Source: Burkholderia pyrrocinia (GTDB lineage: Bacteria; Pseudomonadota; Gammaproteobacteria; Burkholderiales; Burkholderiaceae). From it: a stretch of DNA of 64,000 bases. Shown one piece after another: positions 27,074-36,585 of this stretch. The stretch is from NCBI RefSeq assembly GCF_003330765.1, contig NZ_CP024903.1, forward strand, positions 2,666,001-2,730,000. The letters run 5' to 3'. A program made the translations under genes and the position numbers. Under the pieces are notes generated by a model that worked only from the letters and a program-made list of their open reading frames with translations, made no database searches and was not told the origin of the DNA. Every line of letters begins with the position of its first letter. The first letter of the stretch is position 1.

Positions 27074-28042
27074 TCAGTTGGGCGACTTGAGCGTAATGAT
27101 CGTTTGACGCAGCAACTGGAAGTAGGAGCTCGTCGAATACGGGAGCATCTGTTCGACATAGTTCCACCAGAAGAAACCGCCGATGAAACGCGGATCGTTC
27201 ATGGTGCCGACCATCGGGTAATAGGTCTTGATCAGGTTCTGCTGCACCGAGGCCGGCGCGGCGGTATCCGAGGTGCCGATTTCGCCGAAGCCTACCTTGG
27301 CGTTCGGGAAGATGCTTTCCAGCGCCGCAAAATCGTTCTTCCACGACGGATTCAGCCCCGGGCAATCCTGATACGGGTAGTAGCTGAACAGCGCATAGTC
27401 GGCCTGCTGGCGAACCGTCGAGGACAGGAAGGTCGTCGGCCAGGTCTTCCAGTAATCCTGGGGTTTCTCCCAGCAGTTGGTGCCCTTGCTGTCGTCGTTG
27501 TAGTACAGCGTGATGGCCGTCTTGCCGCCGTTCGATTTGACGATCGTGTTGGCCGCGGCAACCATCTGGCCGATTTGCTGCTCTTGCGAATTGACCACGG
27601 AGTTCGTACCGCTCGGGTTGGCACGCAGCCATTCGCCGTTGATTTCGTTGGCGATCTCCCACACGTCGACGGTGTTCTTCAGCTGAGACACCAGCTCCTG
27701 CGTTCTCGCTTTATACGTGGCGAGGTCCGTCGGGAAATAGTAGGAATCGTAGACTTCGCCCATCACATACGCGACTGCGTGCAGGCGCAGCAAAGGGGCG
27801 TAGTAGTCGGCGGCCGACGTACCCGGATCGAACACGACACGCACGGTCGGCCGGTACGGCAGGTTCTGCAGCGACGCGATGATGGTATCGAGTTTCGTCA
27901 GATCGTCGAGCGTCACGCCGTAAACCGGATTCTTCAGGGGTTCGACCTGGGCTTGAGCGGACTGGGACAAGGGCAATAGCCCTGCATAGGCAATGCACGC
28001 GGCAACGGCCGTGCGCGAAATGTTTTTCGTCAGTTTAATCAA
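27074..28042 (-). CDS. Exported clan-A-like glycoside hydrolase
   Basis: 322 residues with a signal peptide (TAVAACIAYAGLLPLSQSAQA). TIM-barrel glycosidase features are VDVWEIANEINGEWL, where the Asn-Glu pair matches the acid/base of clan GH-A, and KVGFGEIGTSD, whose Glu fits the nucleophile. It also has FSYYPYQDCPG and FIGGFFWWNYVEQM. It is convergent with nfrA and separated by 35 bp. A hydrolase acting on the locus's own polysaccharide, for trimming or release, is the natural inference. The GH family number is not assigned. Confidence 0.8.
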   Translation of the reverse strand: MIKLTKNISRTAVAACIAYAGLLPLSQSAQAQVEPLKNPVYGVTLDDLTKLDTIIASLQNLPYRPTVRVVFDPGTSAADYYAPLLRLHAVAYVMGEVYDSYYFPTDLATYKARTQELVSQLKNTVDVWEIANEINGEWLRANPSGTNSVVNSQEQQIGQMVAAANTIVKSNGGKTAITLYYNDDSKGTNCWEKPQDYWKTWPTTFLSSTVRQQADYALFSYYPYQDCPGLNPSWKNDFAALESIFPNAKVGFGEIGTSDTAAPASVQQNLIKTYYPMVGTMNDPRFIGGFFWWNYVEQMLPYSTSSYFQLLRQTIITLKSPN

Positions 28043-28344
28043 AACTTCATTCCATCCTAAAGTAAGAAGAAGCGCGATTTTAGACGAAAATAAAAGCTAA
28101 TTATCGGACGATATCGGAAGAAATGGCTCCGGAACATCGTGAGGCCGATGCCGAAGGGGCGGGCGCCGGCGCATCACGCAGGTGAAATTGCGACGCGATG
28201 CTGCCCGGAGACATGTCCAGCATCCCTAAACGAATATCCAACAACATTGGTTCACAAGGCGGCCGAATAGTGAAACCCGTCACCACCGGGATCCAGCTAT
28301 GCGACGCCTTGCGAACCCTTCGCCGCCCTACTTCCGACGCTCGA
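28043..28344. other. Intergenic, promoter side of the glycoside hydrolase
   Basis: 302 bp, AT-rich at 28060-28115 and likely to carry the hydrolase promoter. A 90-codon minus-strand frame here has no family resemblance or Shine-Dalgarno and was not called. It marks the left edge of the accessory region. Confidence 0.5.
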
Positions 28345-28752
28345 TCAAGCAGACGTATTGCGGTTGGCTTCAATCACCGTCAGCGCCGCCATGTTCACGA
28401 TGCGTCGCACCGTCGAACTCGACGTGAGGATGTTCACCGGCGCGTTGACGCCAAGCAGGAACGGTCGCACCGCCGCGTTGCTGCCTGCCTCGGTCTTGAG
28501 CAGGTTGTACGCAATGTTGCCCGCGTCCACGTTCGGACAAACGAGCAGGTTGGCAGCACCCTTAAGGGGCGACATTGGAAGAAGGCGCGACCGCAGCAAT
28601 CGTGAATTCCGCGATCTGTTCCGCTCTGCGATCAGCGTTGATGTGCGCATCCACCAACGGCACTGTCCGCTGGTCGAGCAACAGAATGTTCATTGCCGGG
28701 TAGGTGGAAACACCAAGCTTCCTGCCGATCACTTCGTCGACGAACCCCATGT
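28345..28752 (-). pseudogene. Broken copy of the 3' end of maeB (malic enzyme)
   Basis: The sequence is a diverged duplicate of the C-terminal phosphotransacetylase-like part of the intact maeB at 45724-48024, including the same stop position (ends EANRNTSA against EANRGASV). Relative to the intact gene it lacks 188 bp (equivalent of 45976-46163), which shifts the frame; the junction is at about 28597. Upstream homology stops near VDEVIGRK at ~28750. It has no start and cannot encode a functional enzyme. It forms a direct repeat with maeB, flanking 17 kb of accessory DNA. Confidence 0.88.
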
Positions 28753-28949
28753 AGGCGTGACAGTTGTTGAAGGTGCTTGTCGACCCGCATCGCGACTCCC
28801 GCGGCAATGGCCAGGTCGGTAGCGCCCCGCCGGTCAGCCACGCTCGCTCAAAGCTTGGAGCTCTCTCGTTTGGGGCGAGCAAACGCTCCCCATTCGAACC
28901 GAATGGTTTCGCGACGGCCCAATCGTTCCAGTTGAATTCCTCCGCCAAT

Positions 28950-29213
28950 CGCAGAACGAGCGACTCACCGTGGCCACCGACATAAGGGTCTATTTTTGTG
29001 ATCCGCAGAGCCCTTGGTAACGTGGCTCGAACGAGAACACAAATGGGCTCCTGAGACAGTACTTCCCCGAAGGGATCGATTTCTCAGTCTATTTCGCAGG
29101 CCAAGCTCAACGCCGTAGCTAGGCGGTTCAATGAGCGTCCGCGAAAGACCCAAGACTTTGATACACCAGCCGAACGATTTCATCAGTTCGTTGCATCGAC
29201 GGGTTGAATCCGC
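28950..29213 (+). mobile_element. Degenerate 3' remnant of an IS30-family element
   Basis: Reads as the C-terminus of an IS30-type DDE transposase: VYFCDPQSPW, then a TAA stop (29018-29020) where a Gln codon is expected, RGSNENTNGLLRQYFPEGIDFS, a one-base insertion near 29092-29094, and SQAKLNAVARRFNERPRKT through VASTG with its own stop at 29205-29207. The N-terminal part is absent. Its last 25 bases recur with one mismatch at 40170-40194. Confidence 0.85.
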
Positions 29214-29299
29214 AAACCCGAACGGACACTCTATCAGCCATACTCCGTTTACTCTCTGGCCGCCTCCACGCGCGCGACGACCAGGAGACTTGGCTAATA

Positions 29300-29986
29300 T
29301 CAACTGATGGACTGAATCGCTTGATCGGGTATCTGTGGAGAAGACGCAAGATCAAACTGTGCTTCAGTCAGGACCGGTGCATTGCAGAACATCTTATAAA
29401 AAACGTTGCTCAAAATCGCTTCGGCCGAAGCGTTCGACAGATCATTGGGCATCGTCATATTGAAGTAGAGGATGCCATCAATCAATGCAATAACGGCGAG
29501 CGCGTGGTCGGAGAAAGGGCCCGGCAACTGTACGTTGATGCGTTTGCATGACTGCTCAATCAAGTACGCGATCATGTCGCGCTTTTGCAGGCATAGGGCA
29601 TTCACGTGTTGCCGGAATTTCGCGTCACGCATGGCATGCAAACGTGCCTCAGCCCAGATGATGTAGTTGTTGTCGTCGGGATAGCACTGCGCGTACAACA
29701 AGGTGAGCTGCACTTGCAGGTTTTCGCTGGACGGTGCGGCGTCTCGCAGCTTCTGCAAGTTTTCTTGAATGTTCTGGTGATCGAGACGGAGCAATTCGAC
29801 GAAAAGATCGCTCTTGCTGCCGAAGTTCGAGTAAAACGCGCCGCGGGTATAGCCAGCCTGGGCCGCGATATCCTCTACGCTTGTCGCAGCAAACCCTTTT
29901 TCGGCGATGCTCGACGCTGCAGCGTCGAGCAGGCGACGCCGGGTTTGCTCGCGGCTTTCTGCTCGCGTCATTCGTTTGGGCGGCAT
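29300..29986 (-). CDS. TetR-family regulator
   Basis: 228 residues. The N-terminal TetR HTH (RRRLLDAAASSIAEKGFAATSVEDIAAQAGYTRGAFYSNFGSKSDLF) is followed by an all-helical effector domain with Asp/Asn-rich YPDDNNYIIWAEARL. ATG 29986 has GAGG 10 nt upstream. It lies 75 bp downstream of the outer-membrane efflux gene and on the same strand, so the two are possibly cotranscribed. It is distinct from the second TetR at 31593; its target is unknown. Confidence 0.87.
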   Translation of the reverse strand: MPPKRMTRAESREQTRRRLLDAAASSIAEKGFAATSVEDIAAQAGYTRGAFYSNFGSKSDLFVELLRLDHQNIQENLQKLRDAAPSSENLQVQLTLLYAQCYPDDNNYIIWAEARLHAMRDAKFRQHVNALCLQKRDMIAYLIEQSCKRINVQLPGPFSDHALAVIALIDGILYFNMTMPNDLSNASAEAILSNVFYKMFCNAPVLTEAQFDLASSPQIPDQAIQSIS

Positions 29987-30061
29987 GCGGCAAAAGCCTC
30001 ATTAAGCAAAGAACGATGGCAATAATCCATACTCTTGCCACGTCGTTGGTGCGTGGGGTTG

Positions 30062-31522
30062 CTATTTGATCGCGACAGCTTCGGATCCTCGAGGTTGCCA
30101 TCCGCCACCGAGCGCCTTGAAGGCCGCAACCGCTGCGCGTGCCGATTCCGTTTGTGCCTGCACCCGCTCATCCGAGGTGCGCAGCAAGTTTTCGTCGGCC
30201 TGCAGGACTTCAATCAGGCTGACAACACCTTTCTGATAGGCCGCGAATGAGGCGGCTCGCGCCCGGCCGAGCGAGTTCACTCCTTGGGCGAGCACCGCAG
30301 CCTGTTCCTCGCGCTTGACCAGTGCCGAGAAAGCGTTCTCGACATCTTCGGTCGCATGCAGCGCTGCCAGCCGATACGCAGCCAACATTTCGGCATCCTG
30401 CCCTCTGGCCTGCCCGATCTGCGCATTGATACGGCCGAAATCGAACAACCGCCAGCGCAGCCCCAGCACGCCAGCGGCCTGACTGGCACCACCGGTGAAC
30501 AGATTGCCAGCGGCCATTGATGTTGCGCTGCCGATCAGTCCACTCAGAGAGATTTTCGGGTAATACTCGGCGATAGCCACGCCGATGCGCGCGTTCGATG
30601 CAGCCAGGCGACGCTCGGCCACGATCAGGTCGGGCCGGCGCCGGAGCAACTCTCCCGGCGATCCTGTAGCCGCGATCTGCGGGGCAACCGGTATGTCGCC
30701 CGGTTCAATCAGTTCGGCTCGATGCGTGCCGGGCTGGGCACCCAGCATCACGTCCAGCGCGTTCAAGGCCGATTCCAGAGCCGTCTCGAGAACTGGGACG
30801 GATGCCCGTACCTGGGCCAGCGCACCTTCAGCCTGGCTCACCTGAAGGTCGGCCGCCAGTCCTTTGCCATACAGAAGGTTGATGGTCGAGAGCAGATCCT
30901 GTTGCGTCTGCACCTGCTTGCGAGCAACGTTCAGACGGGCCTGCAACCCACGAATGGTGATGTAGATATCGGCAGTCTGCGCTGCGACAGCCAGGCGCGT
31001 GGCCGCCGCACCCGCTTCCGAAGCCTGATATTCGGCAAGTGCCGCTTCGCGTCCGCGACGCAGGCCCCCGAACACGTCCAGTTCCCAGCTCGCGCTGAAA
31101 TTGGCCTCATAGTCGTTGCCGTAACGGTCGAAGCCTGGCGTCGAATTCAAGACCCGCCCCAATGGGGTTTCAACAGATTGATAGACTCTCGCCGCCTGGC
31201 CGCTGACATTGCCGGACGGCAGCAGCGCAGCGTTCGCCGCGCCAAGTCCCGCGCGCGCCTGCGAGACGCGAGCGGCGGCTTGCGCAAGGTCCAGGTTCTG
31301 TTCCAGCGCGAGCGTGACGAATCGTGTCAGTTGCGGATCGTCGAAACCCGTCCACCACGTGACAAGGTCGGCACGGGCCGCCGCGTGCCGGTGATCCACC
31401 GCGGCCTGACCCAGGAACTGGTCCGGCATCGCTACATTGGGCCGGACATAATCGGGGCCTACCGCGCAGCCTGCCGAGAGGCTGACGACAATGACCGCGG
31501 CAAGGATGTGTTTGGGTAGCAT
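30062..31522 (-). CDS. RND-system outer-membrane lipoprotein (NodT/OprM family)
   Basis: 486 residues: lipoprotein leader with lipobox LSAGC (VVSLSAGCAVGPDY), two outer-membrane-factor repeats (LDLAQAAARVSQARAGLGAANAALLPSGNVSGQ and the internal duplicate ARIGVAIAEYYPKISLSGLIG), and GELLRRRPDLIVAERRLAASNARIG. It forms the exit duct for the RND pump encoded on the opposite strand from 32300. The promoter overlaps the operator at 31547-31570, shared with the divergent TetR gene. Confidence 0.9.
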   Translation of the reverse strand: MLPKHILAAVIVVSLSAGCAVGPDYVRPNVAMPDQFLGQAAVDHRHAAARADLVTWWTGFDDPQLTRFVTLALEQNLDLAQAAARVSQARAGLGAANAALLPSGNVSGQAARVYQSVETPLGRVLNSTPGFDRYGNDYEANFSASWELDVFGGLRRGREAALAEYQASEAGAAATRLAVAAQTADIYITIRGLQARLNVARKQVQTQQDLLSTINLLYGKGLAADLQVSQAEGALAQVRASVPVLETALESALNALDVMLGAQPGTHRAELIEPGDIPVAPQIAATGSPGELLRRRPDLIVAERRLAASNARIGVAIAEYYPKISLSGLIGSATSMAAGNLFTGGASQAAGVLGLRWRLFDFGRINAQIGQARGQDAEMLAAYRLAALHATEDVENAFSALVKREEQAAVLAQGVNSLGRARAASFAAYQKGVVSLIEVLQADENLLRTSDERVQAQTESARAAVAAFKALGGGWQPRGSEAVAIK

Positions 31523-31546
31523 GAGCGTCTTCGCAAGGTTCTTGTG

Positions 31547-31570
31547 GTGACTATAATACCAAATAGTCAC
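31547..31570. promoter_or_regulatory. TetR operator 1 (GTGACTAT-N8-ATAGTCAC)
   Basis: A perfect 8-bp inverted repeat lies between the divergent outer-membrane efflux gene and tetR. The same 24-bp architecture recurs at 32231-32254 upstream of the pump genes, differing in one arm base. The duplication strongly supports a TetR binding site. Confidence 0.8.
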
Positions 31571-31592
31571 TAGTTGTCCATTCCTGTATGCT

Positions 31593-32216
31593 ATGCCCAT
31601 GAAAAAAGCCTCCACTTCTCCCATCCCGGCGCGCGGCCCCGCTGACCATGAGGTGCGGGATCAGATCGTTGTCGCCGCCACCGAGCACTTCAGCCGGTAT
31701 GGCTACGAGAAAACGACGGTCTCCGACCTCGCCAAGGCGATCGGGTTCTCCAAGGCCTATATCTACAAGTTCTTCGAGTCCAAGCAGGCCATTGGCGAGA
31801 TGATCTGCGCGAACTGTCTGCATCAGATCGAAACCGAGGTCAGGACGGCCGTCGCGCAAACCGATCTGCCAGCGGAGAAGCTGCGGCGGATGTTCAGCGT
31901 GTTCACCGATGCGAGCCTCCGTCTGTTTTTCCAGGACCGCAAGCTCTACGAGATTGCCGCATCGGCGGCCACGGAAAACTGGCAGGCTGTGCTTGCGTAT
32001 GAAGCGCGCGTCCAGAAGCTGCTTCAGGACATCCTGCAGGAGGGCCGGCAAAGCGGGGACTTCGAGCGCAAAACGCCCCTCGATGAGACCGCGATGGCGA
32101 TCTATCTGGTGATGCGCCCCTACCTCAACCCGATGCTCCTGCAGTACAGCTTCGATTACACCAAGGTCGCGCCTGCCCAACTGTCCAGTCTCGTGCTCCG
32201 CAGTCTGTCGCCCTGA
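31593..32216 (+). CDS. TetR-family repressor of the RND pump
   Basis: 207 residues: HTH (RDQIVVAATEHFSRYGYEKTTVSDLAKAIGFSKAYIYKFFESKQAIGE) and a helical ligand domain. It is divergent from the outer-membrane component and 83 bp upstream of the adaptor gene, with matching operators on both sides. This gives a simple circuit repressing its own gene, the duct and the pump. ATG 31593 or 31599 are both possible; neither has a strong Shine-Dalgarno. Confidence 0.88.
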   Translation: MPMKKASTSPIPARGPADHEVRDQIVVAATEHFSRYGYEKTTVSDLAKAIGFSKAYIYKFFESKQAIGEMICANCLHQIETEVRTAVAQTDLPAEKLRRMFSVFTDASLRLFFQDRKLYEIAASAATENWQAVLAYEARVQKLLQDILQEGRQSGDFERKTPLDETAMAIYLVMRPYLNPMLLQYSFDYTKVAPAQLSSLVLRSLSP

Positions 32217-32230
32217 GGCAAATCGCAATT

Positions 32231-32254
32231 GTGACTATTGACTAAATTAGTCAC
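32231..32254. promoter_or_regulatory. TetR operator 2 (GTGACTAT-N8-TTAGTCAC)
   Basis: Lies between the tetR stop and the adaptor start and matches operator 1 in arms and spacing. A compact palindrome TGACTAAATTAGTCA is nested at 32239-32253. It should control the adaptor-pump transcript. Confidence 0.8.
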
Positions 32255-32299
32255 TAGAACCATAATGAAAGCCCCGATCACTCCATCAATGGGTCTTTC

Positions 32300-33415
32300 A
32301 TGCTCCGGCGTCGCCTTGCTATCTCTGCAGTCGTCTGTGCACTGCCATTTGCGCTAGCCGCCTGCGGCGCAAAAGCCCCGTCCGATCCGCGCACGGAGGC
32401 GCCCCTGGTGCGCACCGCCATCGCTCAGGCGGCGATCCCCGCTTCCCGTTCGTTTACCGGAACCGTCGCCGCGCGCGTGCAGAGCGATCTCGGATTTCGC
32501 GTCTCCGGCAAGGTGCTGGAGCGGCTGGTGGATGCCGGGCAAACCGTCAAGCGAGGTCAGCCGCTGATGCGCATCGATCCCATCGATCTGAGGCTTGCCG
32601 CGCAGGCCCGGCAGGATGCGGTCACCGCCGCGCGAGCTCGGGCGCAGCAGACCGCGCAAGATGAAGAGCGCTACCGCGAGCTGCGCGGCACCGGAGCGAT
32701 ATCGGCCTCGGCCTATGACCAGATCAGGGCCGCGGCCGATGCCGCCAAAGCTCAGCTCAGCGCGGCCGAGGCGGACGCCGGCGTTGCGCGCAATGCGGCG
32801 GGTTATGCCGAGCTGGTAGCGGACGGCGACGGAGTCGTGATGGAAACGCTGGCCGAACCGGGCCAGGTCGTCAGCGCCGGACAGCCCGTGGTACGCGTGG
32901 CCCACGCCGGGCGCCGTGAGGCTGTCATCCAGCTACCCGAAACCTTGCGCCCTGCCGGGGGTTCGGTCGCCCAGGCCACGCTGTTCGGCAACGGCGGCGT
33001 CAGCGTACCGGCGACGCTGCGCCAGCTCTCGGATGCGGCGGATCCGCGTACGCGCACCTACGAAGCACGGTATGTGCTGCAGGGCGCGTTGGCCGACGCA
33101 CCGTTGGGCGCCACGGTGACAATCCAGATTCCGGACGCGCGCTCCCTGGTGCAAGGCGGTTTGCAGGTGCCGATCGGTGCGCTGTTCGACGCGGGCAAGG
33201 GACCGGGGGTGTGGGTCATCAACGGCGAACCGGCAAAGGTTTCCTGGCGACCGGTTACTGTCGAACATCTGGACGACGATAGTGCTCGCGTCGCCGGCGA
33301 GATCAAGCAAGGCGACCGGATCGTCGCGCTCGGCGCGCAACTGCTGCGCGAAGACGAGCAGGTACGGGTGACGAGTCAAGCCGTCGCCGTCGCTTCCGAG
33401 GGAGTCCGTCCGTGA
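32300..33415 (+). CDS. RND efflux periplasmic adaptor (membrane fusion lipoprotein)
   Basis: 371 residues. Lipoprotein leader (PFALAACG), lipoyl half-domains (LGFRVSGKVLERLVDAGQTVKRGQPLMRIDPIDL and VVMETLAEPGQVVSAGQPVVRV) around a coiled-coil hairpin (~85-160), then beta-barrel and membrane-proximal domains. It bridges the inner-membrane pump and the outer-membrane duct. Its stop overlaps the pump start (GTGA). Regulation is by the TetR operator just upstream. Confidence 0.9.
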   Translation: MLRRRLAISAVVCALPFALAACGAKAPSDPRTEAPLVRTAIAQAAIPASRSFTGTVAARVQSDLGFRVSGKVLERLVDAGQTVKRGQPLMRIDPIDLRLAAQARQDAVTAARARAQQTAQDEERYRELRGTGAISASAYDQIRAAADAAKAQLSAAEADAGVARNAAGYAELVADGDGVVMETLAEPGQVVSAGQPVVRVAHAGRREAVIQLPETLRPAGGSVAQATLFGNGGVSVPATLRQLSDAADPRTRTYEARYVLQGALADAPLGATVTIQIPDARSLVQGGLQVPIGALFDAGKGPGVWVINGEPAKVSWRPVTVEHLDDDSARVAGEIKQGDRIVALGAQLLREDEQVRVTSQAVAVASEGVRP

Positions 33416-36400
33416 GCGAAGGCCGTTTCAATCTGTCGGCGCTCGCAGTGCGCGAGCGCTCCATTACCCTGTTCCTGATCTGCCTGATCTCGTTGGCCGG
33501 CCTCGTTTCGTTCTTCAAGCTGGGCCGGGCAGAAGACCCCGCGTTCACGGTCAAGGTGATGACCATCATCACCGCGTGGCCGGGGGCCACCGCGCAGGAA
33601 ATGCACGATCAGGTCGCCGAGAAAATCGAGAAGCGCATGCAGGAGCTGCGCTGGTACGACCGGAGCGAGACCTACACGCGCCCAGGCGTGGCCTTCACGA
33701 CGTTGACGCTGCTCGACAGTACCCCGCCGTCAGAAGTGCAGGAACAGTTCTACCAGGCCCGGAAAAAAATCGGCGACGAGGCAGCCAACCTTCCGTCTGG
33801 CGTGATCGGGCCGATGGTCAACGACGAATACGCGGATGTCACGTTCGCGCTGTTTGCCCTGAAGGCGAAGGGCGAGCCGCAGCGCCTGCTCGTGCGCGAT
33901 TCGGAGACGCTGCGCCAGCGGTTGCTGCACGTGCCGGGCGTGAAGAAGGTCGACATCATCGGCGAGCAGGCCGAGCGCATCTATGTCCAGTTCTCGCATG
34001 ACCGGCTGGCAACGCTCGGCGTGAGCCCGCAGGACGTGTTCGCCGCGCTCAACGGCCAGAACGCGCTGACGCCGGCCGGCTCCGTGGAGACCAAAGGTCC
34101 AGAGGTGTTCATCCGTCTGGACGGTGCCTTCGACAACCTGCAGAAGATCCGTGATACGCCCATTGTGGCGCAGGGCCGCACACTGAAGCTGTCGGATATC
34201 GCCACCGTCACGCGCGGTTATGAAGATCCGGCAACCTTCATGATCCGCAACAACGGCGAACCGGCCCTGCTGCTGGGCATCGTGATGCGCGACGGCTGGA
34301 ACGGGCTGGACCTCGGCAAGGCGCTGGACAGCGAGGTCGGCGCAATCAACGCCGGGCTGCCGCTGGGCATGAGCCTGACCAAAGTCACCGATCAAGCCGT
34401 CAACATTCATTCGGCGGTCGACGAGTTCATGCTCAAATTTTTCGTCGCGTTGCTGGTGGTCATGCTGGTGAGCTTCGTCAGCATGGGCTGGCGCGTGGGC
34501 CTCGTCGTTGCCGCTGCCGTACCGCTGACACTCGCGGTGGTGTTCGTCGTGATGGCCGCGACCGGCAAGAATTTCGATCGCATCACGCTCGGATCGCTGA
34601 TCCTCGCACTCGGCCTGCTCGTGGACGACGCGATCATCGCGATCGAAATGATGGTGGTAAAGATGGAGGAAGGCTACAGCCGCATCGCCGCCTCCGCCTA
34701 TGCGTGGAGTCATACGGCCGCGCCGATGCTGGCGGGCACGCTGGTAACCGCCGTCGGCTTCATGCCCAATGGCTTCGCGCGCTCCACGGCCGGCGAATAC
34801 ACCAGCAACATGTTCTGGATCGTCGGCATCGCGCTGATCGCATCGTGGGTCGTCGCCGTGGTCTTCACACCCTACCTGGGTGTGAAGATGCTGCCCGACT
34901 TCAAAAAGGTCGAAGGCGGTCACGACGCGATCTACGACACACCGCGCTACAACCGCTTCCGTCAGCTGCTCACGCGCGTCATCGCGCGCAAATGGCTGGT
35001 CGCCGGTTCGGTCGTGGGCCTCTTCGTCATGGCCATCCTCGGCATGGGCGTGGTCAAAAAGCAGTTTTTCCCGATCTCCGACCGTCCCGAAGTGCTGGTC
35101 GAAGTGCAGATGCCCTATGGCACGTCGATCTCGCAAACCAGCGCCGCCACGACGAAGGTCGAAGCGTGGCTCGCGAAGCAGAAGGAAGCCAGGATCGTCA
35201 CCGCCTACGTCGGGCAAGGCGCGCCACGCTTTTACCTGGCGATGGGGCCGGAACTGCCCGATCCGTCGTTTGCGAAGATCGTAGTGCGCACGGACAGCCA
35301 GGACGAGCGCGACGCATTGAAGCAGCGACTGCGTCAGGCAGTCGCCAACGGTCTCGCCTCCGAGGCGCGTGTGCGAGTCACGCAACTCGTATTCGGTCCG
35401 TATTCGCCGTACCCGGTCGCCTACCGTATCTCTGGCCCGGACCCGGGCAAGCTACGCGGTATTGCGGGAGAAGTTGAGCAGAGGATGGAGGCCAGTCCGA
35501 TGATGCGCACGGTCAACGCTGACTGGGGTACGCGCACGCCCACGCTGCACTTCACATTGCAGCAGGACCGTCTGCAGGCGGTGGGGCTGACATCCGGCGC
35601 CGTAGCGCAACAACTGCAATTCCTGCTAACCGGCGTGCCTGTCACCGCCGTGCGTGAGGATATTCGAACCGTGCAGGTCATCGCGCGTTCGGCCGGCGAT
35701 GTTCGTCTCGACCCGGCGCGGCTCGGCGACTTTACGCTGGCTGGCGCGAACGGGCAACGCATTCCGCTGTCGCAGGTGGGCAAGGTCGACGTGCGCATGG
35801 AGGAACCAATCATGCACTGGCGGGACCGCGTGCCGACGATCACGGTACGAGGCGACATCGCCGACAACCTTCAGCCGCCGGACGTGTCGACGGCGATTAC
35901 CAGGCAGCTTCAACCCGTCATCGCAAAGCTTCCGACCGGCTACCGTATCGAAGAGGCGGGCTCCATCGAGGAATCGGCCAAAGCGACCAAGGCCATGTTG
36001 CCGCTCTTCCCGATCATGCTGGCGGTTACGCTCATCATCATCATCTTCCAGGTGCGCTCGATTTCCGCAATGGTGATGGTGTTCCTGACCAGCCCGCTGG
36101 GTTTGATCGGTGTGGTGCCTACGTTGATTCTGTTCAGGCAGCCGTTCGGCATCAATGCGCTGGTCGGCCTCATTGCGCTGTCGGGCATCCTGATGCGCAA
36201 CACGCTGATCCTGATCGGGCAGATCCACCAGAACGAACAGGCGGGCCTGGTTCCATTCCATGCGGTCGTCGAGGCCACCGTCCAGCGTGCCCGCCCCGTG
36301 ATCCTGACGGCCATGGCGGCGATCCTCGCTTTCATCCCGCTGACCCATTCGGTGTTCTGGGGAACCCTTGCGTACACGCTGATCGGCGGCACGTTTGCCG

Positions 36401-36552
36401 GGACGATTCTGACCCTGGTCTTCCTGCCGGCCATGTATTCGATCTGGTTCAAGATTCGACCCGACAGTACCACCGGCTCGCGCAAAGATCGGCATGAGCA
36501 GGCGCAGCCTCCCGAGCAAACGCTGCAGGACGCGCTCGACGCGGGCAGTTAA
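33412..36552 (+). CDS. RND-family inner-membrane efflux permease
   Basis: 1046 residues, normal for HAE-1/heavy RND pumps. Twelve membrane helices in two repeats with large periplasmic loops. The helix-4 proton-relay motif LLVDDAIIAIEMMVVKMEEG has the paired Asp. The second half contains GILMRNTLILIGQIHQNE and a C-terminal tail rich in Gln/Asp. The GTG start overlaps the adaptor stop, and IRNNGEPALLLGIVMRDG is a typical porter-domain stretch. The substrate is unknown; DNA upstream shows TetR control. Confidence 0.92.
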   Translation: MSEGRFNLSALAVRERSITLFLICLISLAGLVSFFKLGRAEDPAFTVKVMTIITAWPGATAQEMHDQVAEKIEKRMQELRWYDRSETYTRPGVAFTTLTLLDSTPPSEVQEQFYQARKKIGDEAANLPSGVIGPMVNDEYADVTFALFALKAKGEPQRLLVRDSETLRQRLLHVPGVKKVDIIGEQAERIYVQFSHDRLATLGVSPQDVFAALNGQNALTPAGSVETKGPEVFIRLDGAFDNLQKIRDTPIVAQGRTLKLSDIATVTRGYEDPATFMIRNNGEPALLLGIVMRDGWNGLDLGKALDSEVGAINAGLPLGMSLTKVTDQAVNIHSAVDEFMLKFFVALLVVMLVSFVSMGWRVGLVVAAAVPLTLAVVFVVMAATGKNFDRITLGSLILALGLLVDDAIIAIEMMVVKMEEGYSRIAASAYAWSHTAAPMLAGTLVTAVGFMPNGFARSTAGEYTSNMFWIVGIALIASWVVAVVFTPYLGVKMLPDFKKVEGGHDAIYDTPRYNRFRQLLTRVIARKWLVAGSVVGLFVMAILGMGVVKKQFFPISDRPEVLVEVQMPYGTSISQTSAATTKVEAWLAKQKEARIVTAYVGQGAPRFYLAMGPELPDPSFAKIVVRTDSQDERDALKQRLRQAVANGLASEARVRVTQLVFGPYSPYPVAYRISGPDPGKLRGIAGEVEQRMEASPMMRTVNADWGTRTPTLHFTLQQDRLQAVGLTSGAVAQQLQFLLTGVPVTAVREDIRTVQVIARSAGDVRLDPARLGDFTLAGANGQRIPLSQVGKVDVRMEEPIMHWRDRVPTITVRGDIADNLQPPDVSTAITRQLQPVIAKLPTGYRIEEAGSIEESAKATKAMLPLFPIMLAVTLIIIIFQVRSISAMVMVFLTSPLGLIGVVPTLILFRQPFGINALVGLIALSGILMRNTLILIGQIHQNEQAGLVPFHAVVEATVQRARPVILTAMAAILAFIPLTHSVFWGTLAYTLIGGTFAGTILTLVFLPAMYSIWFKIRPDSTTGSRKDRHEQAQPPEQTLQDALDAGS

Positions 36553-36585
36553 AACACTATCAATTCCACCTGAAGGGAGCTGTTC

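Noticed and set aside
28101..28373. 90-codon minus-strand frame
   Set aside because: No Shine-Dalgarno, no family resemblance, and it runs into the maeB fragment.
33730..35385. Minus-strand frame across the RND pump
   Set aside because: Shadow of the pump; Asp/His/Arg-rich composition and no start signal.
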